Shown here: one piece after another, positions 10,145 through 21,490 of the stretch
How the letters are laid out: every line of letters begins with the position of its first letter
Numbering within the stretch: position 1 is the stretch's first letter
Assembly: GCF_001695575.1 (NCBI RefSeq)
Contig: NZ_LUAX01000001.1
Location: forward strand, 2,147,141-2,211,140
Length of the DNA: 64,000 nt
Source of the DNA: Vibrio europaeus
Lineage (GTDB): Bacteria > Pseudomonadota > Gammaproteobacteria > Enterobacterales > Vibrionaceae
Reading direction: 5' to 3'
The notes under the pieces: generated by a model
Told to the model about the DNA's origin: nothing
The model's input: only the letters and a program-made list of their open reading frames with translations
The model's database searches: none
Translations under genes and position numbers: made by a program

Positions 10145-10257
10145 AGAACTGGAGAACTGGAGAACTGGAGAACTGGAGAACTGGAGAACTGGAGAACTGG
10201 AGAACTGGAGAACTGGAGAACTGGAGAACTGGAGAACTGGAGAACTGGAGAACTGGA
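10144..10257. repeat. octanucleotide tandem array, 14 copies of GAGAACTG
   Basis: Fourteen perfect head-to-tail copies of GAGAACTG (10144-10255) plus two further bases. The first G is the last base of the cca stop codon. The unit is not a multiple of three, but the array lies outside any supported coding frame. Perfect identity indicates recent slippage expansion. The array ends exactly where the dispersed repeat at 10256 begins. Confidence 0.97.
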
Positions 10258-10360
10258 TGATTGTGTCCTCTAGGAGACAAATTCAGTCAACACCTTCTAA
10301 ACCATCGCTCTATCAACTTACTATCAACAATCACCTCTCGTAGGGCGTAGCCCGATCCCG
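10256..10360. repeat. dispersed intergenic repeat, copy A
   Basis: About 85 bases (GATTGTGTC... to ...ATCAACAATCAC) match 59963-60040 with only a handful of differences. Both copies are preceded by AACTGG. Both are followed at some distance by a small hairpin of type GGGCNNNGCCC (here 10343-10353). No open frame of note. Probably a non-autonomous repeat of Vibrio genomes. Confidence 0.82.
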
Positions 10361-10372
10361 TTCTCATCTCCC

Positions 10373-10403
10373 ATAAAAAAATGCCCCGCAAAAGCGAGGC
10401 ATT
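10373..10403 (-). terminator. intrinsic terminator downstream of eno
   Basis: Read on the minus strand: ATGCCTCGC, an AAAA-type loop, then GCGGGGCAT followed by TTTTTT. It lies about 140 bases past the eno stop, with an ERIC-like element between them. Confidence 0.88.
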
Positions 10404-10424
10404 CAAAAGCATTAGTGCATAATT

Positions 10425-10540
10425 CTAACTAGTTGGTGCTATAGCAAGGCAACAAAGAAGATTCAGCTATGGAGCATAGTTTCCTATGTGACTTAGTGAA
10501 TCTTCTGCAGTTAACGCAGCTAGAGTGCCAAGTAGGACGA
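10425..10540. repeat. ERIC-like element in the eno 3' untranslated region
   Basis: About 116 bases, bounded by AATTC...GAATT, with a central inverted core GGAGCATAG / CTATGTGACT. It shares its layout and many positions with the elements at 28198-28323 and 29296-29425. The core GGAGC...GTGACT and the right end TGACT/GACG resemble the enterobacterial ERIC consensus as I remember it. It starts two bases after the eno stop, so it is transcribed as part of the eno message before the terminator. Confidence 0.75.
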
Positions 10541-10541
10541 A

Positions 10542-13630
<3,089 letters not shown>

Positions 13631-13704
13631 TTAACCGCCACAACGTGAAATCTATCACACTGCAATTTTTTATTTTTTGCTTCAAATCAAATTCGAGTGA
13701 TGGA

Positions 13705-14517
13705 TTAGTTGCCACTCTCTTTGTTAACTTCTAGCGCTTTTACTCTGTCCCAAAACGCATCTAACTGATCTAAATCGTAATCTGTCAGTTGTTTGCCCTG
13801 CTCTGCAACTAATGACTCGACCCCTTTAAATCGCTTAGCGAATTTAAGGTTGGCTTTACTCAGTGCTACTTCTGGGTCTTTACCTAAATGACGCGATAAG
13901 TTGACCGTGGCGAACAGCAGATCTCCGAGCTCAAGTTCAATTTTTTCTTCATCAGGAGAGACTTGCAGCGCCTCTTCCATCACTTCTTCAATCTCTTCCT
14001 GAACCTTACCAACCACAGGGCCAAGCGAGTTCCAATCAAATCCGTGTTTCGCCACTTTCTTTTGTATTTTTGTGGCACGAGATAACGCAGGTAGAGAATT
14101 TGGTATTGAGTCTAGAATACTTTGTTCTTTTTTGCCTACCTGGGCTTTTTCTTTTGCTTTTTCCGCTTCCCAGTTGGCATTAATCTGCTCATCCGACTCA
14201 AACTCGACATCAGAGAAAACATGCGGATGACGACGAGTCAGCTTCTCATTGACGGTTTCGACCACTTCAGAGAAATCAAACAGTTGCTGCTCTTTAGCCA
14301 GTTGGCTGTAGAAGATAACTTGAAAGAGCAGATCACCCAGTTCCTCTTTTAGGTTCGACCAATCGCGATTCTGAATCGCATCAACAACTTCATAGGTCTC
14401 TTCAATGGTGTGAGGAACAATAGTGTCAAAGCTCTGTTTTAGATCCCAAGGACAACCGCTTTCAGGGTCACGAAGCTGCGCCATAATCTGTTCTAACTGT
14501 TCAATCGGGTGACTCAT
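13705..14517 (-). CDS. mazG: nucleoside triphosphate pyrophosphohydrolase MazG
   Basis: 270 residues from the ATG at 14517 ([16 protein letters not shown]), with a very strong ribosome site AAGGAAGAAGGAAT. The open frame upstream to 14703 runs through a repeat element and is not coding. Two MazG domains are visible: [10 protein letters not shown] with [10 protein letters not shown] in the first half, and [10 protein letters not shown] with [13 protein letters not shown] in the second. These are the EExxE..ExxD metal sites. The enzyme hydrolyses NTPs and in E. coli counters ppGpp build-up. Its place directly downstream of relA fits that link. Confidence 0.94.
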   Translation of the reverse strand: MSHPIEQLEQIMAQLRDPESGCPWDLKQSFDTIVPHTIEETYEVVDAIQNRDWSNLKEELGDLLFQVIFYSQLAKEQQLFDFSEVVETVNEKLTRRHPHVFSDVEFESDEQINANWEAEKAKEKAQVGKKEQSILDSIPNSLPALSRATKIQKKVAKHGFDWNSLGPVVGKVQEEIEEVMEEALQVSPDEEKIELELGDLLFATVNLSRHLGKDPEVALSKANLKFAKRFKGVESLVAEQGKQLTDYDLDQLDAFWDRVKALEVNKESGN

Positions 14518-14560
14518 ATTCCTTCTTCCTTTAAATTTTCTATCTAAAGAACTTTCATTT

Positions 14561-14596
14561 AAATAAAAAGGTGAGCAGCCAAAACCACTCACCTTT
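14561..14596 (-). terminator. intrinsic terminator downstream of relA and its repeat
   Basis: On the minus strand AAAGGTGAG pairs with CTCACCTTT around a 12-base loop and is followed by TTATTT. It would stop relA transcripts before mazG, so mazG probably has its own promoter in the roughly 45 bases that follow, or read-through occurs. Confidence 0.65.
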
Positions 14597-14607
14597 AAAA
14601 TCATTTT

Positions 14608-14703
14608 TGTCATCCCCGAGGGCGAAGTATGAGCGAGTTGAGGATCTCTAAGCGTTTTAAGAGATTCCTTATCACGTTCGTCCCTCACTGTAGGGAATGA
14701 CAT
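14608..14703. repeat. 96-bp imperfect palindrome between relA and mazG
   Basis: The element opens TGTCATCCCC and closes GGGAATGACAT. The arms remain complementary with scattered mismatches toward a centre at CTCTAAGCG / TTTTAAGAG. RNA from it would fold into one long hairpin. It looks like a small non-autonomous insertion (MITE or REP-like). It starts 15 bases past the relA stop and is transcribed with it. Confidence 0.7.
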
Positions 14704-14717
14704 TTATCGAGTTACTA

Positions 14718-16937
14718 TCAACCAAGTCTTTTGACAGACATAACATCTTTAATCTGCTCAACTCGTTTAGACACGCGCTGCAGAATCTCAACGTTGGTCA
14801 CTTCCAAGTCAAAGTCCATGATCGACATTTGAGTACGATAATCAACGCGACTCTTCATACTGGTCACTTTGATCTTTTCGTTAGCAAACAGAGTCGTGAT
14901 GTCTTTAAGCAGTCCACCGCGTTCCATCGCTTCAACGCGAACGGTTAGGATGTAAGAGCCAACAAATCCACTACCCCACACCGTGTCGATAATACGTTCT
15001 GGCGCATGGTGACGCAGTTCTTCAAGCTGCTCACAGTCTGCTCGGTGTACTGAAATGCCACGACCTTGCGTGATGTAACCTGCGATCTCATCACCAGGGA
15101 TCGGCTGACAACAACGAGCAAGGTGGGTCATTAAGTTATCGACCCCTTCCACCACAACCGCATCTTTCTTCGGACGACTTTGCGCTGGGGCTTTACTTTC
15201 TGCCTCTTGAAGCTTCTCTAGGGCTTGCTGATCTTCTTCTTCTGCGGTTGGCTTATTGACCAAGGCATTGATGTGGTTGATCACTTGGTTGATACGTAAG
15301 TCACCGCTTCCGATACCAACGTACAGTTCATCCGTGCTGTTAACGTTAAAGCGCTTCAACGCATACTGCTCGGCGTCTTTTAAAGTCGCACCAATTTTCT
15401 GTAATTCAACTTCGAGAATATCGCGCCCTGCTTCGACGTTTTTCTCGCGGCTTTGCTTACGGAACCACGCATTGATTTTCGCGCGTGCTCGACCTGAAGT
15501 CACAAAGCCCATCGAAGGGTTTAGCCAATCACGAGAGGGATTGGGCTCTTTAGAGGTGATGATCTCAACTTGATCACCCATTGCCAGTTTGTGGGTAAAC
15601 GGAACAATACGCCCAGCAACCTTGGCACCAATACAGCGGTGACCGACTTCAGAGTGAATGTGATAAGCAAAATCGAGTGGTGTCGCTCCCATTGGTAGGT
15701 CGACCACATCGCCACGAGGGGTAAAGGCATACACACGGTCATCGAACACCTGACTACGTAGTTCATCAAGCATTTCACCCGAGTCAGACATCTCTTCTTG
15801 CCAATCGAGTAGCTTACGCAACCAAGTAATTTTCTCATCATAACCACTACGACCACCGCCACCTTCTTTGTATTTCCAGTGCGCAGCAACACCTAACTCA
15901 GAATCTTCGTGCATATCTTTAGTACGAATCTGAATCTCAATCGTCTTGCCTTCTGGGCCAAGAATCACGGTGTGAATAGACTGGTAACCGTTAGGCTTAG
16001 GGTTAGCCACGTAATCATCAAATTCACTCGGCAGGTGTTTATACTTGGTATGCACAGTCCCGAGTGCCGCGTAACAATCTTGCAGTTTGTCGGCGATAAT
16101 GCGAACCGCTCGAACATCGAATAGCTCATCAAACGCGAGGCCTTTCTTCTGCATTTTTCGCCAGATGCTGTAGATGTGCTTAGGACGTCCGCTCACCTCT
16201 GCATTAATAGCCGAGCCTTTCATTTCAGACGTTAGGTCATCAACAAAGTCTTTGATGTACTGCTCACGGACAATGCGACGCTCAGAAAGCTGCTTAGCAA
16301 TCTGTTTGTAGGTATCGGGTTGTTGGTAACGGAAAGCGTAATCTTCGATTTCCCACTTTAACTGACCGATACCAAGGCGGTTCGCTAGTGGTGCATAGAT
16401 GTTAGTACACTCTTGAGCGGCTGCTCGGCGTACCTCATCTGGCGCTTTCTTCACTTCAATCAGGTTACAGATTCGCTCGGCAAGTTTGATAACTACGCAG
16501 CGAAAATCATCCACCATCGCAAGTAACATGCGGCGTACATTGTCGACCTGAGAAGAGGCAGCACTGCCTTCAAGGGTCACGTTCAGTTGACCAAGTGCGG
16601 CCATCTCTTCAACGCCGTCAATCAGCTTAACGGTCTCTTTACCGAAATCTTCTTCGAATTGCTCTCGGCTATACGCGCCGCTCGACACGAGCGGAAACAA
16701 CAATGCAGCGACAAGGGTCGCTTTGTCCATCGACAGAGTAATAAGGATTTCGATCATTTCTCGCCCGCGCCACAAGAGTAGCTGGCCTTGATCGTTATCT
16801 TGTAAAATCGCCTCACCCTGGAGGTAAACTTCTTTTAAGCGCTTAGCCACTTTAGGGTCTTGCCCTAAGCTAGAAATCCACTTATCTAGCTCAAACTGTT
16901 CGTCTTGATTTAAATGTGCGCTTCTTACCGCAACCAT
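14718..16937 (-). CDS. relA: GTP pyrophosphokinase RelA, (p)ppGpp synthetase I
   Basis: 739 residues. Makes pppGpp/ppGpp from ATP and GTP/GDP when uncharged tRNA enters the ribosome. The N-terminal pseudo-hydrolase domain lacks the HD pair (for example FPLVSSGAYS where SpoT has HDxxED). The synthetase domain carries the RAVRIIAD and YQSIHTVILGPEG segments. The TGS domain (VYAFTPRGDVVDLPMGATPLDFAY), a helical part, the Cys-rich zinc-finger region (HLARCCQPIPGDEI) and a C-terminal ACT domain follow. The absent HD motif tells RelA from SpoT. It is followed by mazG and preceded by rlmD, as in V. cholerae and E. coli. Confidence 0.97.
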   Translation of the reverse strand: MVAVRSAHLNQDEQFELDKWISSLGQDPKVAKRLKEVYLQGEAILQDNDQGQLLLWRGREMIEILITLSMDKATLVAALLFPLVSSGAYSREQFEEDFGKETVKLIDGVEEMAALGQLNVTLEGSAASSQVDNVRRMLLAMVDDFRCVVIKLAERICNLIEVKKAPDEVRRAAAQECTNIYAPLANRLGIGQLKWEIEDYAFRYQQPDTYKQIAKQLSERRIVREQYIKDFVDDLTSEMKGSAINAEVSGRPKHIYSIWRKMQKKGLAFDELFDVRAVRIIADKLQDCYAALGTVHTKYKHLPSEFDDYVANPKPNGYQSIHTVILGPEGKTIEIQIRTKDMHEDSELGVAAHWKYKEGGGGRSGYDEKITWLRKLLDWQEEMSDSGEMLDELRSQVFDDRVYAFTPRGDVVDLPMGATPLDFAYHIHSEVGHRCIGAKVAGRIVPFTHKLAMGDQVEIITSKEPNPSRDWLNPSMGFVTSGRARAKINAWFRKQSREKNVEAGRDILEVELQKIGATLKDAEQYALKRFNVNSTDELYVGIGSGDLRINQVINHINALVNKPTAEEEDQQALEKLQEAESKAPAQSRPKKDAVVVEGVDNLMTHLARCCQPIPGDEIAGYITQGRGISVHRADCEQLEELRHHAPERIIDTVWGSGFVGSYILTVRVEAMERGGLLKDITTLFANEKIKVTSMKSRVDYRTQMSIMDFDLEVTNVEILQRVSKRVEQIKDVMSVKRLG

Positions 16938-17009
16938 TATTTTCGTCCTGTTGTTTTTCTATTTTCGAACTACCCATGTTCAGACTACCGACTAGTAGGG
17001 AAGTTCGTT

Positions 17010-18329
17010 TTAGTCCTTTACAAAGAGCGCCATAGATTCTAAATGGCTTGTATGCGGAAACATATCGAGCATACCTAATTTTTGTAATTTGTAGCCTTGA
17101 TTGAGCAAGCTTTGTGAATCTCTGGCAAGCGTCGCTGGATTACACGACACATATACCACTCGGCTCGCACCCAAAGCAGATATCTGCTCTATAATACCGC
17201 TTGCCCCTGCTCTTGCCGGATCAAGCAGTATTTTATCAAAATTTTCGGCTGCCCAGGGCTGACCAGACACATCTTGTTCCAAATTGGCCTGGTAGAAAGC
17301 GGTGTTATTGATACCGTTAACTTGGGCATTATTGGCGGCTTTTTCAACCATGACATCGACGCCTTCCACCCCGACGACACTCGCCACTTGCTTTGCCATT
17401 GGCAAACTAAAATTACCCAAACCACAGAATAGGTCTAATACTCTGTCTTGCTCACTCAACTCAAGCCAAGACAACGCTTGCTCAACCATAGTTTGATTGA
17501 CGTTCTGGTTAACCTGAATAAAGTTGTTTGGCTCAAACGGTATTGTCACGCCCGCTTCTAGATAGTGAGCCGACTCCCCCACCACTCGATTAAGCTGATC
17601 GCTTTCCGGCATCAGGTATAAGCTCGCCTGATTTTCTGCCGCGAACTGCTCCAGCAGTTTTTGCTCACTCTCTTTGAGGGCTTTTAGATGGCGCAGAACA
17701 ATCACTTTGGTATTGTCGCCTTTAACTAGCTCCACATGACCGATGTTCTCTTGGTTGGAGAAACCACTGAGCAGGTCATAAAGTGGCGCTAATAAATTAT
17801 CCAGCTCGGTATCTAAAACTGGACAATGGGTCACTGTGACAATGTCTTTGCTCTGTTTCTTGCGAAAGCCAAACTCAAGCTGGCATGTTTTCTTGTTCAG
17901 CTTGATACTGACGCGGGCACGACGGCGATAGCCACGCTCATCTCCCACAACAGGGGCGCTTAGTGCAACGCTTTGCCCAGCAAATTTACTCATCAACTGA
18001 CTCAGTGTTTGCTGCTTGTACTCTTGCTGCGCCTCTACAGATAAATGCTGCATATTACAACCGCCACACTCTGCGTAATGTTGGCAAAATGGCGCTATGC
18101 GTTGCTCACTGGCTTTTTGAATCTTAATTAACTTGGCACGGGCAAACTTGCTCTTACTTTCTGTCAGCTGAGCAAGAACTTGTTCGCCTGGCAAAGCACC
18201 TTCTATAAAAATGGGCTTTTTATTCTGGTAGGCCATACCTGCGCCGTGATGATCCAACTTTTCAATCGTCAGCGATTGGTGTTTGGTATTCAGTTGAGTT
18301 TTCTTCTTTGGTTGGAAAAAACGCGCCAT
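17010..18329 (-). CDS. rlmD: 23S rRNA (uracil-1939-C5)-methyltransferase RlmD
   Basis: 439 residues. The N-terminal TRAM domain (about 15-75) is followed by the 4Fe-4S cysteines in [14 protein letters not shown] (about 81-94) plus a later cysteine before the catalytic domain. The SAM-binding core has [16 protein letters not shown] near residue 297. The catalytic cysteine is in the [12 protein letters not shown] motif near 395. It methylates U1939 of 23S rRNA. It is upstream of relA on the same strand. Confidence 0.95.
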   Translation of the reverse strand: MARFFQPKKKTQLNTKHQSLTIEKLDHHGAGMAYQNKKPIFIEGALPGEQVLAQLTESKSKFARAKLIKIQKASEQRIAPFCQHYAECGGCNMQHLSVEAQQEYKQQTLSQLMSKFAGQSVALSAPVVGDERGYRRRARVSIKLNKKTCQLEFGFRKKQSKDIVTVTHCPVLDTELDNLLAPLYDLLSGFSNQENIGHVELVKGDNTKVIVLRHLKALKESEQKLLEQFAAENQASLYLMPESDQLNRVVGESAHYLEAGVTIPFEPNNFIQVNQNVNQTMVEQALSWLELSEQDRVLDLFCGLGNFSLPMAKQVASVVGVEGVDVMVEKAANNAQVNGINNTAFYQANLEQDVSGQPWAAENFDKILLDPARAGASGIIEQISALGASRVVYVSCNPATLARDSQSLLNQGYKLQKLGMLDMFPHTSHLESMALFVKD

Positions 18330-18703
18330 GATTTGTGCCTACTATTTATGACCTTACGGCCTATTGCTCGAATTGCTGCTTGTGTCCCAAGCTTTTACGC
18401 TTGAATCATTGTCTGAGCCGACTGAGTTGATTATGCTTAGTAACCTTAGCTTGGAATAACCTAAGCCTGCTAGCACGCTCCTTTTAGCGCCTAACTTTGT
18501 CAAAATCACCGCAATAGACCAGCTATTGACTTGTGATTTTTCCTCGTTATGCATCTAAAATTATCGTACTAGCCTGTAAGAACATGGGCTCACGGAAGAA
18601 AATCTCTATGACTTTCTTATCCCAAGCTAAGGTTATCGATTCGACGGCTTCTTTTATTTTGGAAGTTATTTTCCCATATCCACACCACGATGTTTAGACA
18701 ATA
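18330..18703. other. gene-free gap between divergent rlmD and varS
   Basis: 374 bases with no supported gene. It must hold the divergent promoters of rlmD and varS. A 66-codon minus-strand frame (18354-18554) has no ribosome site, no recognisable domain and a low-complexity end, so I do not call it. A small inverted repeat (CTTAG.TTGGAATAACCTAAG) lies near 18447-18470. Confidence 0.5.
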
Positions 18704-21490
18704 ATGACAAGATATGGCTTACGCGCCCGCGTTATTACTCTTACCTTAGCGCCGACGCTAATTATCGGACTGCTTCTGAGTGCTTTTTTCTCTTTCAATC
18801 GCTATCACGACTTAGAAAAGCAGGTTATCAATTCAGGATTAAGTATTATCGAACCGCTGGCGATCGCCAGTGAAGATGGATTAAAGAATAACAGCCGCGA
18901 ATCGGTGCGCCGTATCATCAGCTACGCCCACCGCAAGAATTCTAAATTTGTTCGCAGTATCGCGGTGTTTGACTACAACCACGAACTGTTTGTTACCTCT
19001 AACTTCCATCCAAACTTTGAATTACTCACGTTTCCGCGCAATGCGCCTATTCCGTTATTAGTCAGTTCAGATTTACAAGAAAACACTCTCATTCTTCGTG
19101 CCCCTGTCATTGCTGAGTCAGGGCTTGTCGCGACGATGAAAGGGCCAAACGCTAACCCTGCTCTCGGCTATGTGGCTATTGAGCTCGATTTATCCTCGCT
19201 GCGTTTACAACAGTATCAAGAAATTTTCTCTGCGTTTTTAGTCTTGCTGATTGGCTTAGGCTTATCTGCCGTCTTTGCTTATCGCTTGATGTACGACGTG
19301 ACGAGGCCAATTTCGCATATGAAAAACATGGTTGACCGGATTCGTCGAGGTCATCTCGATGTGCGTATCGAAGGCAAGATGCATGGTGAGCTAGACTCGC
19401 TGAAAAACGGTATCAACGCGATGGCAGTGTCGCTGTCAGAGTACCATGTGGAAATGCAGCACAGTATTGACCAAGCGACTTCTGACTTGCGAGAAACCTT
19501 AGAGCAGTTAGAAATTCAAAACGTCGAGCTAGATATCGCGAAAAAGCGCGCTCAAGAGGCGGCGCGGGTTAAGTCGGAGTTCTTAGCTAATATGTCCCAT
19601 GAGCTGCGCACACCACTCAATGGTGTGATTGGTTTCACTCGTCAAATGCTGAAAACGACCTTGACCAATAGCCAAACGGATTATCTACAAACGATCGAAA
19701 AATCGGCCAATAACCTACTCAATATCATCAATGATATTCTCGACTTTTCGAAGCTTGAGGCGGGTAAACTGGCTCTGGAAAATATCCCATTTGATTTCCA
19801 AGGCTCACTTGAAGAAGTGGTTAGCCTCCAAGCCACCAGCGCCCACGAAAAAGGGCTCGAACTGACACTGAAAGTTGATCCTAAGATCCCAACCGGACTG
19901 GTTGGTGACCCACTACGTATTCAACAGGTTCTGACTAACCTTGTCGGGAACTCGATTAAATTTACTGAACGCGGCAATATCGATATTAGCGTCGAATTAC
20001 GCTCACAACGAGACGACTCGATTGAACTGCAATTTATGGTGCGCGACACAGGTATCGGTATTTCTGAGCGCCAGCAATCGCAGCTATTCCAAGCCTTTAG
20101 CCAAGCTGACGCTAGCATTTCAAGACGCTATGGCGGTACAGGGCTGGGCCTTGTTATCACCCAAAAACTGGTCAGCCAAATGGGTGGCGAAATCAGCCTA
20201 ACTAGCCGATTGCACCAAGGTTCGACGTTCTGGTTTACGCTGCGACTCTCTTCTACAGACATGCCAGTCAGCGATCTAATTGAAACGCAAGTGCTACGCC
20301 AACGCACCTTGCTGTTAGTCGAGCCAAATATGCAAGCGGCGTCAGTTATTCAGCAAACCTTGGTACAAGAGGGCTTGGTAGTGACCTATCGCTCATCTTT
20401 GCCAGAGGAAGCGGAAAACTTTGACTATGTGCTTCTCAACCTTTCACCAAGCAAAGATAACGACACCACGTCAGTTCAATTGATGGTTGAGCAAGCCATG
20501 CGCTGTGCACCTCATGTGGTTGTGGGCACACCAAGTACCACGCTTGCGCTGTCAGATCATTTGATTCAAAAATACCACATTCACTGTATTACCAAGCCAC
20601 TATCGCGTCGAAAACTGCTGCAAACCCTAGCGGCAAATCAAGAGAGTATTCCTCTGCTTGAAAGCCCAGAAGAAAACCGCGAAACATTGCCACTGCGAGT
20701 GATGGCAGTCGACGATAACCCAGCTAACTTGAAACTGATCAGCGCCCTACTCCAAGAGCGAGTCGACAGTGTGGTTACTTGCACCAATGGTGTCGATGCG
20801 GTCAAGCAAGCTGAAGTTCAACACTTTGACATCATCTTAATGGACATCCAAATGCCGCATATGGACGGTGTGACCGCGTGTGGCAAGATCAAGCAAACTG
20901 AGCTCAACGCGAATACGCCGGTCATAGCAGTAACTGCCCATGCGATGAGTGGCGAACGCGACCGCTTACTTCAGGCAGGTATGGATGATTACCTCACCAA
21001 ACCGATCGAAGAGCATGTACTGCAACAAGTCTTGATGCACTGGAACCCACACACCAACGAGCAAGAGCTAGAGAAACTCGAAATTACTTCAAGCCCAGTG
21101 ACTATCGAAGCTCAGGAGGAAGAAGCGACTCAAATTGAACACAGCAATATGATCATTGATTGGCAAGCTGCACTTAAACAGTCCGCCAATAAAGAAGATT
21201 TAGCGCGAGATATGCTCAGGATGTTGGTCGATTATATTCCTGAAGTGAACGCGATTGTTGAAGGCGCTCTTGAAGATGATCATTTCGATACCGAACAGCT
21301 AATTCATCACGTACACAAGCTACATGGCAGCAGCTCTTATTGTGGAGTTCCGCGCTTGAAAAATGTCTGCGCAACGATAGAGAAAACCCTTCGTTCAGGT
21401 GCTGCAATTGAAGACATTGAACCTGAGTTATTCGAACTGCAAGATGAGATGGAAAAAGTGGTTGCGAGCGCTCAGCCTTATTTGGAATAG
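18704..21490 (+). CDS. varS: hybrid sensor histidine kinase VarS/BarA
   Basis: 928 residues. Two membrane helices (about 10-30 and 175-197) flank a periplasmic sensor. HAMP (about 198-250) and a coiled coil precede the kinase core with the phosphorylated His299 in SHELRTPLNG. The N, G1 and G2 ATP boxes follow (QVLTNLVGNSIKF, DTGIGI, GGTGLGL). A degenerate receiver (about 535-640) lacks the aspartate (LLNLSPS). A true receiver has Asp714 in LMDIQMP. A C-terminal HPt domain has His871 in HKLHGSSSYCG. The order matches BarA of E. coli and VarS of V. cholerae, which signal to the GacA/UvrY/VarA regulator and the Csr small RNAs. Neighbours relA and rlmD agree. No partner response regulator is nearby. 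The start has a weak ribosome site. Confidence 0.93.
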   Translation: MTRYGLRARVITLTLAPTLIIGLLLSAFFSFNRYHDLEKQVINSGLSIIEPLAIASEDGLKNNSRESVRRIISYAHRKNSKFVRSIAVFDYNHELFVTSNFHPNFELLTFPRNAPIPLLVSSDLQENTLILRAPVIAESGLVATMKGPNANPALGYVAIELDLSSLRLQQYQEIFSAFLVLLIGLGLSAVFAYRLMYDVTRPISHMKNMVDRIRRGHLDVRIEGKMHGELDSLKNGINAMAVSLSEYHVEMQHSIDQATSDLRETLEQLEIQNVELDIAKKRAQEAARVKSEFLANMSHELRTPLNGVIGFTRQMLKTTLTNSQTDYLQTIEKSANNLLNIINDILDFSKLEAGKLALENIPFDFQGSLEEVVSLQATSAHEKGLELTLKVDPKIPTGLVGDPLRIQQVLTNLVGNSIKFTERGNIDISVELRSQRDDSIELQFMVRDTGIGISERQQSQLFQAFSQADASISRRYGGTGLGLVITQKLVSQMGGEISLTSRLHQGSTFWFTLRLSSTDMPVSDLIETQVLRQRTLLLVEPNMQAASVIQQTLVQEGLVVTYRSSLPEEAENFDYVLLNLSPSKDNDTTSVQLMVEQAMRCAPHVVVGTPSTTLALSDHLIQKYHIHCITKPLSRRKLLQTLAANQESIPLLESPEENRETLPLRVMAVDDNPANLKLISALLQERVDSVVTCTNGVDAVKQAEVQHFDIILMDIQMPHMDGVTACGKIKQTELNANTPVIAVTAHAMSGERDRLLQAGMDDYLTKPIEEHVLQQVLMHWNPHTNEQELEKLEITSSPVTIEAQEEEATQIEHSNMIIDWQAALKQSANKEDLARDMLRMLVDYIPEVNAIVEGALEDDHFDTEQLIHHVHKLHGSSSYCGVPRLKNVCATIEKTLRSGAAIEDIEPELFELQDEMEKVVASAQPYLE

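Noticed and set aside
10144..10257. Tandem array considered as a CRISPR array
   Set aside because: The unit is 8 bases with no spacers, and no cas gene is nearby.
10083..10280. Minus-strand frame with repeating VLQFSSSP
   Set aside because: It is simply the octamer array translated in one frame. A repeat of 8 bases gives an 8-residue period by chance.
14518..14703. 62-residue N-terminal extension of MazG
   Set aside because: It reads through the relA terminator and the palindromic repeat; a very strong ribosome site precedes 14517.
18354..18554. 66-codon minus-strand frame between rlmD and varS
   Set aside because: No ribosome site, no domain, and it overlaps the region needed for divergent promoters.
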